Source of the DNA: Deltaproteobacteria bacterium ADurb.Bin207
GTDB taxonomy: Bacteria; Myxococcota_A; Polyangia; Polyangiales; Polyangiaceae
Assembly: GCA_002070115.1 (NCBI GenBank)
Contig: MWCO01000003.1
Span: forward strand, 62,001-126,000
Length of the DNA stretch: 64,000 nt
Direction of reading: 5' to 3'
The translations under genes and the position numbers were made by a program. The notes beneath the pieces were generated by a model. It made no database searches, had not been told where the DNA came from, and saw only the letters and a list, made by a program, of their open reading frames with translations. Numbering within the stretch: position 1 is the stretch's first letter; each line of letters starts with the position of its first letter. Shown here piece by piece: positions 54,994 through 63,403 of the stretch.

Positions 54994-55703
54994 GGGATGG
55001 TCTTCGAGGCTAGGGATTGATTGATTTGCGCGAGAATATTCAGGGTTGCGGCTTCAGGATCCTGCGCATCGCGGATCGGTCGTCCCACCACGAGGATATC
55101 GGCGCCATCGGCGATGGCGGAAGCGGGGGTGGCGACACGTTTTTGGTCTTGGGTGGCAGCGGCTGCAGGGCGAATTCCGGGGGTGATGAGCAAGGCATCG
55201 CTACCGAGGGTGGATCGCAAGTGAGCGACTTCTTTGGGGGAGCAGACGAAGGCGCGAACGCCGGCTTGCCAGGCCATTTTGGCCAAGCGCTCTGTTTGAT
55301 CCGCGACGGCCCGATCGATACCGAGGCAAGACAGGTCGGTGGTATCGAGGGAAGTGAGGACAGTGACCCCGACGATCTGAGTGGTTCCGGATTTTTGGGC
55401 GGCCTGGACCGCTCGGGAGAGCATGGTGGGGCCGCCGAAGGTATGGACGGTGAGCAGGTGGATGCCGAGGGTAGCCAAGTTATCGACCGCGCGTTCCACG
55501 GTGGCGGGGATATCGTGGAGTTTGAGGTCGAGGAACACGTGGAATCCGGCGTCGGCGACTTGCTGAACGACGGTGGGGCCTTCACGGCAAAACAATTCGA
55601 GGCCGATTTTGGCGAAGCGAATGTGTTTGCTGAGTGTGAAATAGGGTCGAGCATCCGCGAGGGATGGGAAGTCGAGGGCGAAGGCGAGGTGGTGGTTGGG
55701 CAC
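54990..55703 (-). CDS. pyrF: Orotidine 5'-phosphate decarboxylase
   Basis: Last step of UMP synthesis. 237 aa from GTG 55703 (VPNHHLAFALDFPSLADA). The catalytic motif FLDLKLHDIPATVERAVDNL is intact with the Asp-Lys-Asp array; TPGIRPAAAATQDQKRV is the phosphate-binding loop region and GADILVVGRPIRDAQDPE the final phosphate site. The frame is open further upstream into the coiled-coil gene, without similarity. It begins 13 bases after that gene's stop and overlaps rlmB by four bases. Confidence 0.93.
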   Translation of the reverse strand: MPNHHLAFALDFPSLADARPYFTLSKHIRFAKIGLELFCREGPTVVQQVADAGFHVFLDLKLHDIPATVERAVDNLATLGIHLLTVHTFGGPTMLSRAVQAAQKSGTTQIVGVTVLTSLDTTDLSCLGIDRAVADQTERLAKMAWQAGVRAFVCSPKEVAHLRSTLGSDALLITPGIRPAAAATQDQKRVATPASAIADGADILVVGRPIRDAQDPEAATLNILAQINQSLASKTIP

Positions 55704-55716
55704 GTTGATGTAGAGG

Positions 55717-56475
55717 CTACAGGCAGCTACACATCGGGTCGCCTTCGACGCATGTGCAAGCGGGACGAGGCGTGGAGGGTTTGGTGTCGGACGGCGAGCC
55801 GCGTTGCAAAGCGCCTCGTGTAGCATTCTGCTCTTTTTGTGCGGCAGCCAACTCAGCCTTTAGTTTGGCTTTGGTGGCCTCGTCTTCCGCGTTCGATAGT
55901 TTATCCATCAAATCGCTGACCTTGCGGCTTTGTTCGTCGAGTTTCTTTTGCAGTTGGGCCATTTCCTCGGCTTTTTGATTGGCGAGCAGTTGAGCCTGAC
56001 GGGCCTCTTCCTTGGCTTTTTGGTCGGCGCGATACCAGAGGACTCCACCGGTGGTACCACCGATGAGCAGGAAGGCTACTGCTGCAATGACCGCGTACAT
56101 CAAGGTCTTTTTGCTTTTGTCTTGACTAATTTTGGCAAGCTCTTGCGCGTGAGCTTGCTGTTGCCGCATGGCTTCGAGGCGAGCATGCTCTTCAGCCGTG
56201 ACGCGAGCCTTTTCGATTTCGGCTTGTCGTAGGGCTTCGAGGCGTGCTGCTTCTTCACGCTTGCGCTGTTCCTCGGTTCGTTTGCGTTCCTCTTCGTCGC
56301 GAAGGCGCCGCTGCTCTTCCTCGATGGCGCGCCTGCGAGCGTCTTCTTCGGCCCGTTTCGCCTCTTCGACGGCTCTGACCTTGGCTTCCTCTTCCTGCTT
56401 GATTCGCTCTTGCTCGAGGCTGAACAGCTCGTTGAGGGAGAAAAGAACCGAGCTCTCCTTTTGCTCTTCGCTCAT
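55717..56475 (-). CDS. Coiled-coil membrane protein of unknown function
   Basis: A 252-residue protein. After MSEEQKESSVLFSLNELFSL, residues 20-120 are a long, charged Glu/Arg/Lys/Ala coiled coil (EEEQRRLRDEEERKRTEEQR). One membrane helix (LMYAVIAAVAFLLIGGTTGG, about 127-147) follows, then a second coiled coil and a Pro/Cys tail (CTCVEGDPMCSCL). The long charged N-terminal part suggests a cytoplasmic side with a periplasmic tail. It lies between the MCE gene (255-base gap) and pyrF. No family known to me; it could be a scaffold for the upstream transporter. Confidence 0.6.
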   Translation of the reverse strand: MSEEQKESSVLFSLNELFSLEQERIKQEEEAKVRAVEEAKRAEEDARRRAIEEEQRRLRDEEERKRTEEQRKREEAARLEALRQAEIEKARVTAEEHARLEAMRQQQAHAQELAKISQDKSKKTLMYAVIAAVAFLLIGGTTGGVLWYRADQKAKEEARQAQLLANQKAEEMAQLQKKLDEQSRKVSDLMDKLSNAEDEATKAKLKAELAAAQKEQNATRGALQRGSPSDTKPSTPRPACTCVEGDPMCSCL

Positions 56476-56730
56476 GGTGTGGTGCTACCTCACAGCGCTC
56501 GCTTGCGGATAGGGGTGACGTGTCATCGAGACACGGTACCGTCACTAACAATCTGGAAAGGAGACGTCAATCGGAGACCGACGGTTCCTTTGACAGTGGC
56601 TCGAAGGAGCCTGCTACGGGTCTGTGGTCGATCCACGAAAAGAATAAGTGGATCGTAGCCCGTAGTGGGGCCAAGGGCAAGAGAAGGGTCGTTGCCCGTG
56701 CGAATGAAGTGCGGAACCATTGGGCTTGGG

Positions 56731-57756
56731 TTATTCACGCCAGAAGAATTTCCATGGATTATGCTTGAGGTCCCGGGCCATCTCTTGCAAATCGTCGAAT
56801 AGCTGCTCGTCCATGACCAGGGCGCCCATGGTACCTTTGCCGGTGCGAATATGGGCGACGACAGCTTGGGCGTCGGCTACGGCGGCTTTGGCGCGACTGG
56901 CAATTTCCGATACGTCTTGGATGGTTTGCTTGATTTTCCGCTGTTCTTCAGGGGAGCCGACCGTGGAAGACAGGCGGTTGACGTTCGCCATGGTGGTTCG
57001 CGCATCGCGCAGCAGTGGTTCGCTATCCCGTGCGATGGCGGAGGAGGCGTGGTCGATGTTGTTGATGATGCGGTTGACTTGAGGGTCATCGACGTATCGG
57101 GTGCGTGCAGCGCGAACGAGTTCATTGGTTTCGATGGTGATGGTTTCGACGTTTTCGGCGATACGATTGAGTCGGTCGCGATTTTTGTCGAAGAACTCAC
57201 CGGTACTGGTCAATGTACTGTGCAGGCCTTTGAAGGTTTCTTCGATTTGCGCACGATTGTCTCGCAATGCGGAGATGGTGGTGTGAAGCAATTCATAACC
57301 TTCCGCGAGCAATAGATCGAGACGAGGGGGATCAAGTCCTCGCACGATGGCATTTTCCGCGAGGGCGGGTCGGTCTCTGGTTCCTGGATCGATCGCGAGG
57401 AATTGTTCACCCAGCACGCCTTGCGAAGTGACATAAAAGACGGCGTTTTCTCGAACCGCTTCTTGATGGCGTGTTTCGATGGCCAACGTCATGCGCACGA
57501 GGGCTGGACGCTGTTCGTTCGCCTGGGGTTCGACGCCTCCACGGAATTGGATTTCTTTGATTTTTCCGACGGTAATCCCGGCGATGCGCACGGGAGAACC
57601 GGATTGGATGCCCCCTGGATTGTCGAAGTCGACGAAGATCCGGTAGGTAGGTTGGAAGCTCATTCCTCCCATGAGCACGATGAAGCCAGTCAGTATTCCA
57701 ATTGCGATGAGGATCAGGAGACCAACTTTGACTTCGATGGAACGCGGGTTCGCCAT
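56731..57756 (-). CDS. mlaD: MCE-domain protein (MlaD-like) of a lipid ABC transporter
   Basis: A 341-residue inner-membrane-anchored protein. The start ATG 57756 (MANPRSIEVKVGLLILIAIG) leads into one membrane helix. The MCE domain is about residues 40-120: YRIFVDFDNPGGIQSGSPVR then IAGITVGKIKEIQF, then SQGVLGEQFLAIDPG. A long helical region (NELVRAARTRYVDDPQVNRI, LLRDARTTMANVNRLSS) makes the C-terminal needle-like part. MCE rings carry phospholipids across the periplasm. It is ten bases after the second ATPase gene and is the only MCE protein here. No MlaA, MlaB or MlaC gene is in the window. Confidence 0.9.
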   Translation of the reverse strand: MANPRSIEVKVGLLILIAIGILTGFIVLMGGMSFQPTYRIFVDFDNPGGIQSGSPVRIAGITVGKIKEIQFRGGVEPQANEQRPALVRMTLAIETRHQEAVRENAVFYVTSQGVLGEQFLAIDPGTRDRPALAENAIVRGLDPPRLDLLLAEGYELLHTTISALRDNRAQIEETFKGLHSTLTSTGEFFDKNRDRLNRIAENVETITIETNELVRAARTRYVDDPQVNRIINNIDHASSAIARDSEPLLRDARTTMANVNRLSSTVGSPEEQRKIKQTIQDVSEIASRAKAAVADAQAVVAHIRTGKGTMGALVMDEQLFDDLQEMARDLKHNPWKFFWRE

Positions 57757-57766
57757 GCTCCCCTCA

Positions 57767-58510
57767 TTATAAGTCCATGGGGCCTTCAGCGTAGCCGTTC
57801 GTGAACTGTTCGACGACGCCGTCGGTGGTGTTTCGGAATTCCTCCCGGGTGCCAAGGAGCCGAACTTGCCCCTTGTACAGCATCACGATCCTGTCGGCGA
57901 TACCAAAGATCGAGACGAGGTCGTGAGAGACGACGATACTGGTGACTCCGAGGGTATCACTCAGTTCGCGAATGAGCTTGTCCACGCGGCGTGCGTTGAC
58001 GGGATCGAGGCTGGTCGTTGGTTCATCGAATAAAATATACTGGGGGTCCAGAGTCAGGGCGCGTGCGATGGCCACGCGTTTTCGCATGCCATCGCCCAAC
58101 TCCGCCGGGAAGCGGTCCGCGAACGCTTCCATATGTACCTTTTCGAGCAGTTTGATCGCTTCGTGTTCCGCACTACGGCCTTTCAGATTTTTGTGTTTTC
58201 GTAACGGAAGCGCCACGTTTTGTGCGCAAGTCATTGAATCGAAAAGCGTCGAATGCTGAAAGACCATCGCGCATTTTCGACGTACGGCCATCATCTGAAG
58301 TTCGTCGAAACGCGAGATTTCCTGCCCATCGAGCCAGATCTCCCCCTGGTCGGGATAGAGCAAGCCGACGAGGTGTTTGATGAGCACGCTTTTTCCAACG
58401 CCGGAGGCACCGATGATGAAGAAGACCTCGCCATCATGGACGTCGAAAGAAACACCCTGGAGCACATTTTTAGGTCCGAAGCTCTTATGGATGTTTCGAA
58501 AGGAAATCAT
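57767..58510 (-). CDS. mlaF: ABC transporter ATPase, MlaF-like (second copy, degenerate signature)
   Basis: A 247-residue ATPase. Walker A IIGASGVGKSVLIKHL, Q-loop VFQHSTLFDSMT, Walker B YILFDEPTTSLDP with catalytic Glu, and H-loop VVSHDL are all present. The signature that should read LSGGM is LGDGM (ELGDGMRKRVAIARALTLDP). Its stop region leads to mlaD after ten bases, and its start overlaps the stop of the second permease gene by four bases (ATGA). The lesion complements that of the first ATPase (60134-60865). Confidence 0.9.
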   Translation of the reverse strand: MISFRNIHKSFGPKNVLQGVSFDVHDGEVFFIIGASGVGKSVLIKHLVGLLYPDQGEIWLDGQEISRFDELQMMAVRRKCAMVFQHSTLFDSMTCAQNVALPLRKHKNLKGRSAEHEAIKLLEKVHMEAFADRFPAELGDGMRKRVAIARALTLDPQYILFDEPTTSLDPVNARRVDKLIRELSDTLGVTSIVVSHDLVSIFGIADRIVMLYKGQVRLLGTREEFRNTTDGVVEQFTNGYAEGPMDL

Positions 58511-59334
58511 CGTGCAAAAAAGATGAAAAAGCCTGCGACGCTAATGATCAAGTCGAGAAAAACGACCGCAAGGGAAGAGTTGACGACCGCGCGGGTGGTT
58601 GCCCATCCGACGCCTTCGGACCCTCCGAACGTGGACAGACCACAATATCCCGAAACGACGGGAATGGCAGCGCCATAAGCGACGCACTTGGTCAGACAAA
58701 TGACGACATCGCCGGTTTGCACCATGCTGACGTCGAAGAAAGTACGGAAGGGAACGTCGAAGAATGATTTTGCGGTGACAGCGCCGGCACAGAACATGAC
58801 CGTGGTGATCCAGATGATGAGGCAGGTGGTCATGACGATGCTGGCGATGAATCTTGGTTTGATGAGAAAGTCGATGGGGTCGGCGGCGCACATGCGCAGC
58901 GCGTCGACTTGTTCGGTGACGACCATGGAACCGATTTCGGCGGCGATGCCGGCCCCCACGCGAGTCGCAATGATCATGGCGCCGACGGAGGGAGCGATTT
59001 CTCGAATGAGAAGTTGCAAATACGTGGCTCCCATGCGGGAGAAGTCGGGAAGGAGGCGTTGTGCTTGGACGCCGGTTTGATAAATGCCGATGAGGCCGAT
59101 GAAGCCCATGACGACAGTGACGAAGAAGACGGATTTATTTCCGATCTCGAACATCTGCTGGACGATGGCGCCCGGTTCCCGTTTTCCGCGAACGACATAG
59201 TACAAGGTGCGAACGAAAACCGAGTACATATCGCGGGCGGACCGAAGCAGATCGATAGAGGAATCGCCTAGCTCAGCGAGTGATGTCTCGATACGTGACG
59301 CGGGGGAGTTGGGCGATACCTTGGTGACTTGCAT
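58507..59334 (-). CDS. mlaE: MlaE-like permease (second copy)
   Basis: A 275-residue membrane permease. Start ATG 59334 (MQVTKVSPNSPASRIETSLA); the frame is open upstream into the first permease gene. The conserved family region EIGSMVVTEQVDALRMCAAD precedes the coupling helix, and YVVRGKREPGAIVQQMFEIG, GVQAQRLLPDFSRMGATYLQ and RVGAGIAAEIGSM fit MlaE. About five membrane segments. It starts two bases after the first permease stop and overlaps the second ATPase gene by four bases. Confidence 0.9.
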   Translation of the reverse strand: MQVTKVSPNSPASRIETSLAELGDSSIDLLRSARDMYSVFVRTLYYVVRGKREPGAIVQQMFEIGNKSVFFVTVVMGFIGLIGIYQTGVQAQRLLPDFSRMGATYLQLLIREIAPSVGAMIIATRVGAGIAAEIGSMVVTEQVDALRMCAADPIDFLIKPRFIASIVMTTCLIIWITTVMFCAGAVTAKSFFDVPFRTFFDVSMVQTGDVVICLTKCVAYGAAIPVVSGYCGLSTFGGSEGVGWATTRAVVNSSLAVVFLDLIISVAGFFIFFAR

Positions 59335-59336
59335 GT

Positions 59337-60137
59337 TCAACCGATGATGAAGGAAACGAAGTAATCGAGGATGAAGATACCGGTGGCGGAAGCAACGACG
59401 CCGGCATTGACGGCTCGACCGACTCCTGGGGCTCCTCCTTTTACCGCGAGGCCAAAATAACACGAGGCGATTGCCATCATCAGTCCAAAGAACGCGCTTT
59501 TAATCAAGCCATGGGCGACATCGCCGAAGTTGAGCAGACCGCTGGTAAGGCCGTTGAGAAATACGCCATATTCGACGCCGAGCATGGCTTTGCTAGCGAT
59601 GGCAGCGCCAAATAAAGCGAGGGCATCGGCGTAAATATTGGCAATGACAAGGGTAAGTACGATGGCGAGGAGCCGAGGCGCGATGAGGAATCCAAGGGGA
59701 TCGATGGCAAGGATGCGCAGCGCGTCGATCTGTTCGGTGACGACCATGGTTCCCAATTCGGCGGTGTTATTTGCGCCGACTCGTCCGGAGATCATGAGCG
59801 CGGTGAGCAAGGGGCCCAACTCGCGCAAGACGGAGAACCCCGCTCCCCATCCGAGCAGACCGTAGGCCCCATATTGTTGCACCATGGGAGCCGCTTGAAT
59901 GACCGCGATGGCTCCCACGAAAAGCGCCGTGACGACCACGATGGGAGTCGATTTGACACCCATTTTATACATATTCGTTTTGAATTCGTTCCAATCGAAG
60001 TTTGCACGGGCGATGCGCCAAAGCACGCGGACGAGAAGCACGGCCATGCCACCCGCAACCTCGGACATATCGAATAGGTTTTTGCCAATTCGAAAGGTAA
60101 GGGACTCTTGGGCAGCGTGAGGAGATGCAAGACTCAA
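59337..60137 (-). CDS. mlaE: MlaE-like permease (first copy)
   Basis: A 266-residue membrane permease. The start TTG 60137 (a rare start) overlaps the stop of the first ATPase gene as TTGA, with CGGAGGG upstream. Conserved segments: GAIAVIQAAPMVQQYGAYGL, SGRVGANNTAELGTMVVTEQ, then IDALRILAIDPLGFLIAPRL. It shares with the second permease the ELG/EIG-x-M-VVTEQ-ALR core but differs elsewhere, so the duplication is old. The two permeases may pair as a heterodimer. Confidence 0.9.
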   Translation of the reverse strand: MSLASPHAAQESLTFRIGKNLFDMSEVAGGMAVLLVRVLWRIARANFDWNEFKTNMYKMGVKSTPIVVVTALFVGAIAVIQAAPMVQQYGAYGLLGWGAGFSVLRELGPLLTALMISGRVGANNTAELGTMVVTEQIDALRILAIDPLGFLIAPRLLAIVLTLVIANIYADALALFGAAIASKAMLGVEYGVFLNGLTSGLLNFGDVAHGLIKSAFFGLMMAIASCYFGLAVKGGAPGVGRAVNAGVVASATGIFILDYFVSFIIG

Positions 60138-60865
60138 AGGGGGCCCTCCGTCAATCCGTGGACGAATTGTCGAACGTACTCATTGTTGCTGTTTTGCGCT
60201 TGCTCCGTGGTTCCGTCGAAGATGATCTTGCCGTCAAGCATCATCCCAACCCGATCGGTGACCGTCAGCAATCGGTCGAGGTCCGACGAAACCATGATGA
60301 CGGTAGCGTCTCCTTTTTCTTTTTTGAGCAGGTCGAATATTTTTTGGGAGCTGACAGGGTCGAGTCCCGCGGCTGGCTCGTCGTAAATGAGGATGGGTGG
60401 TCGAGCGACCGTGGCACGAGCCACTCCGACGCGTCGTTTTTGTCCGCCGGAGAGGCTGGGAGGGCTGCGGTCCTGCATGCCAGGCAAGGCGACAGCTCGC
60501 AGTCGTTCGTCGACACGGTCTTGAATCTCTTGTTCCGTCATATCCTTGTGAAGGCGTCGCAAGGGGAAGGCAATATTTTCGCCGACAGACAGGTGGTCGA
60601 ACAGGGCATTGTTTTGGAAAGCGATACCGAAGCGTTTTCGGAAGCCTTGCAGCTCTAGTTCGGACATTTGGAGAAGGTCGTGACCATCGACAAAGATTTT
60701 TCCTTTGTCGGGTCGCATCAATCCCACGACGTGTTTGAGCAAAACGCTTTTTCCGGCAGCGCCAGGGCCAATGAGACCATACAGGCAGCCTTTGGGGACG
60801 GTCAGGTCGATACCGCGAAGGACAGGCTCACGAAACGCCTTTTGCAAGCCTTGGATTGCGATCAC
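60134..60865 (-). CDS. mlaF: ABC transporter ATPase, MlaF-like (first copy, H-loop lost)
   Basis: A 243-residue ATPase from ATG 60865, overlapping the SctJ gene stop (ATGA). Walker A LIGPGAAGKSVLLKHVVGL, Q-loop AFQNNALFDHLS, signature PSLSGGQKRRVGVARA and Walker B ILIYDEPAAGLDPVSS are canonical. The H-loop reads VIMVSSDLDRL, with serine where the histidine (VSHD) should be; the codons there are TCG TCG. Such a loss normally lowers hydrolysis at the site formed by this subunit's Walker motifs. Confidence 0.9.
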   Translation of the reverse strand: MIAIQGLQKAFREPVLRGIDLTVPKGCLYGLIGPGAAGKSVLLKHVVGLMRPDKGKIFVDGHDLLQMSELELQGFRKRFGIAFQNNALFDHLSVGENIAFPLRRLHKDMTEQEIQDRVDERLRAVALPGMQDRSPPSLSGGQKRRVGVARATVARPPILIYDEPAAGLDPVSSQKIFDLLKKEKGDATVIMVSSDLDRLLTVTDRVGMMLDGKIIFDGTTEQAQNSNNEYVRQFVHGLTEGPL

Positions 60866-61653
60866 ACCTGCTCCCCGCTTGTGATTTGTTCTGCCATGGC
60901 AAGCCGCATGCGGCGCCAGAGATATAGGATTGTTGACGCCAGCGTGAGCATGAGCAGAAGAGCTATGCCGAGGGTAACTCGAAGTCTGGTGGCACTGCCT
61001 CGAGTCACCGAAAATGGACCGATTTTTGTGATTTCGCGGGAAGAAAGATCGGGGGAATCGGGCCGACGAATGGTGACGACGGACACATCCTGGGCAGCCA
61101 ATCCAGCGACAGCTCCTGCGACGAGATGTTGGACTTGGCTTTCGGTAATGGGTGGGGAATCGCCCCGATGACGCAGCAGTACAGAGGCCGAAGGGGGCTG
61201 GGAAGGTTGGCCTGGAACGACATCGGTGGAGGGGACGGAAAGGTGTACCCGCGCACCCAAAACGCCATCGATACTTGCGAGGGAGCGTTCTAAATCCCCA
61301 CAGATTCCAGCTACATACTGAGCATGCTCGGCCAGAGGGCTCGGGACGAGGGAGCTTTTGCCCACGGCATCGATGACGCCTGGCGCATGTCGCGGTGGCA
61401 GGTCGTTGTCACGCAATGTGGCAATGGCTGACGCTGCCTCGCCGCGGGAAACCGAGACTTGATAGCGTCCCTCCACCGCAGGATCGGTTTCCTTGGTAGC
61501 GTCGATGCCGGAACGATTGAGAGCATCCGCCACCAGATTGGCGTCGCGCTCGTCCAATCCGCCAGCCACGGGAACGGAACACCCAACCACAGCGCATGCG
61601 ATGGCCATACAAGCCATCACTTTTACAGTTGTGGTTACGGCGTTCTTGCGCAT
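60862..61653 (-). CDS. sctJ: SctJ/YscJ/FliF-family ring-forming lipoprotein (orphan)
   Basis: A 263-residue lipoprotein with lipobox VVGCS in VMACMAIACAVVGCSVPVAG. Residues about 33-95 (LDERDANLVADALNRSGIDA, YQVSVSRGEAASAIATLRDN) and 110-200 (SPLAEHAQYVAGICGDLERS, LASIDGVLGARVHLSVPSTD, SASVLLRHRG, TESQVQHLVAGAVAGLAAQD) are the two ring-building domains of SctJ. A C-terminal membrane helix (LGIALLLMLTLASTILYLWR) and basic end complete the type III secretion layout. No other secretion gene is nearby. It begins three bases after the upstream pseudokinase stop and overlaps the first ATPase gene, so it is firmly part of this transporter run. Confidence 0.85.
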   Translation of the reverse strand: MRKNAVTTTVKVMACMAIACAVVGCSVPVAGGLDERDANLVADALNRSGIDATKETDPAVEGRYQVSVSRGEAASAIATLRDNDLPPRHAPGVIDAVGKSSLVPSPLAEHAQYVAGICGDLERSLASIDGVLGARVHLSVPSTDVVPGQPSQPPSASVLLRHRGDSPPITESQVQHLVAGAVAGLAAQDVSVVTIRRPDSPDLSSREITKIGPFSVTRGSATRLRVTLGIALLLMLTLASTILYLWRRMRLAMAEQITSGEQV

Positions 61654-61656
61654 CCG

Positions 61657-63240
61657 TCACTCGCCTTTGAATACCGTTCTGGTGACGTCGAGCGCTGAAT
61701 GAGACGGAAAACTCATGCCGCGAACGCGACCGGTAATACATGAGGCGATTCCAGAATTGGGAGGGTCCGTCGTCACCGTGACTCCAACGGCTCGTCCGTT
61801 TTGGATCGCGGCACAAATGTTGACCGTCATGCTCATTGGGGCGCCGCATCCGACGACATAGCTACCATTATTGAGTTGGGCCCCAAGCTGGCCGTTGGTC
61901 AAGTCCGGCTTATTGCCGGCCATCTTGAGTTCCGTCACATACGTGTTCATGGCAGCTTCGCAGCTCATTCCACCACCGAGAACAGGACGAGAGACACCGT
62001 CGGATCCGGTGGAACGGTACACGCGCCCTGGAGTGGTGGAAGAGCTTTTGATGCCACCATCGAATTCGATATTGAGCGCGGAGTGAGCATCGACGAGCAC
62101 TTCTCCGCTGCGAGTTTTCGGTTTGGCAATGAACCAAGCGCTGATTCCGATGACCGCGACGATCGCCAGCGAGCCGCTGATAAAAAGAGCTTTGTTGCGA
62201 GTGGTTTTGGATTCTGCCACCACGGAGCGCTCGAGTTCGATTTTTTCCGCGACGATTTGTTTGTTGAGCTTGGCGTGCTCGGCGAATGGGGCGAACTCAT
62301 CCCAATCGGAGATGGGGCGTTCGTCTTGAGAAAAAGAATCGACGAGAATGTGTTGTGCTTCGAAGGTGTGGGAGGCGATTTGTTGAAGCAATTCGACCGC
62401 GGAAAACGGTCCGTGGTCCATTCCGTCTTTGATGACGACGTAGCGGGGACGGGGATCGGCTTCGAGTCTATCGCGAAGCTGAGCCAATGCGGAGGTGGGA
62501 TCGATCGGGTCGGGGGCTCGAGGCGCGCGGGCTACCGCAACCAGGCCGCCATCGTCGGTTCCCATGAGATCATGGGGAATGGGTGCGGGGGGAGGCAGGG
62601 GTGCCACCGCTGCCTTCGGTGGGGGAGGAACCATGGAAAGCGAGATGTCGACTTCGAAATCCTCGTCATCGAGCGCTGCTTCGTCGATGGGGGGAGGAGC
62701 TTGGCTCGCCGTGGGAGCGAGATTGTGAAGGGCTTGCGCAAGGGCTCCCAGATCGGGGGGACGGTGGGAAGGATCGCCAATCAACGCTTTGCTGAGGATG
62801 GTGTCGACGATAGCAGGCAGAGAAGGAACGATCTCGGAAGGACGTCGCATACCGGGGCCCACGGCATCGCCGGTGAGCATTTCGTAGGCGATGGCGCCGA
62901 TACTGAAAACGGTGGAGCGTGCGTCGCCGCCTTTGCCAGTGCGAGATTCGGGGGGCAAGCAGGCTCGGTCTCTAGGCAGTCCGGACGATGGTTGTCCTGG
63001 AATCAAAGCGGTTGGGCTACCTACTTGAAAGCGAATGAAAGAGGGGGTGAGCAAGAGTTGTTCACCCCTTTCGTGGCGTGCGATGAGGTCCGTGCAGAGC
63101 GGGACGAGTATCGCGACCACCTCGCGGGTAGAGTAACGTTCGCCTCGGGATCGTCGGTTTTCCATATCCGCGCGGAGCGTTCCGGGCGGGATGACGACGT
63201 TGGCGGGGAGGGGTGTTAAACCAGGGCCAGCTTGAGTCAT
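61657..63240 (-). CDS. Degenerate Ser/Thr-kinase-like, GYF and AgmX-type envelope protein
   Basis: A 527-residue protein; start ATG 63240. Residues about 40-190 resemble only the C-lobe of a bacterial Ser/Thr kinase: ARHERGEQLLLTPSFIRF stands where HRD and DFG should be, then DARSTVFSIGAIAYEMLTGD and DPSHRPPDLGALAQALHNLA. No glycine-rich loop, VAIK lysine or DFG is visible, so it is a pseudokinase at best. A GYF-like module follows (YVVIKDGMDHGPFSAVELLQ), then a membrane helix (about 362-382). A periplasmic AgmX/TonB-like C-terminal domain ends it (GRAVGVTVTTDPPNSGIASC, MSFPSHSALDVTRTVF). It is the first gene of the run with sctJ. Confidence 0.6.
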   Translation of the reverse strand: MTQAGPGLTPLPANVVIPPGTLRADMENRRSRGERYSTREVVAILVPLCTDLIARHERGEQLLLTPSFIRFQVGSPTALIPGQPSSGLPRDRACLPPESRTGKGGDARSTVFSIGAIAYEMLTGDAVGPGMRRPSEIVPSLPAIVDTILSKALIGDPSHRPPDLGALAQALHNLAPTASQAPPPIDEAALDDEDFEVDISLSMVPPPPKAAVAPLPPPAPIPHDLMGTDDGGLVAVARAPRAPDPIDPTSALAQLRDRLEADPRPRYVVIKDGMDHGPFSAVELLQQIASHTFEAQHILVDSFSQDERPISDWDEFAPFAEHAKLNKQIVAEKIELERSVVAESKTTRNKALFISGSLAIVAVIGISAWFIAKPKTRSGEVLVDAHSALNIEFDGGIKSSSTTPGRVYRSTGSDGVSRPVLGGGMSCEAAMNTYVTELKMAGNKPDLTNGQLGAQLNNGSYVVGCGAPMSMTVNICAAIQNGRAVGVTVTTDPPNSGIASCITGRVRGMSFPSHSALDVTRTVFKGE

Positions 63241-63403
63241 TGAAAGTCGAAGATACGACAGGGGCGGTGGGCTCTCAATACAGACGAGTCTGAAGTGAGC
63301 GAAGGAGGTGTAAGTCGTGAAGAAATAACGCATTGCGTTGTCAATGATGGGGTCGTGAGAGGTCGGCCTTTGGGTTCCAGCGACCTTGGGCTAGGATTCG
63401 AGC

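Noticed and set aside
61801-63219. 472-codon plus-strand frame
   Set aside because: Antisense to the pseudokinase/AgmX gene; no recognisable motifs, while the minus strand has GYF-like and AgmX-like segments.
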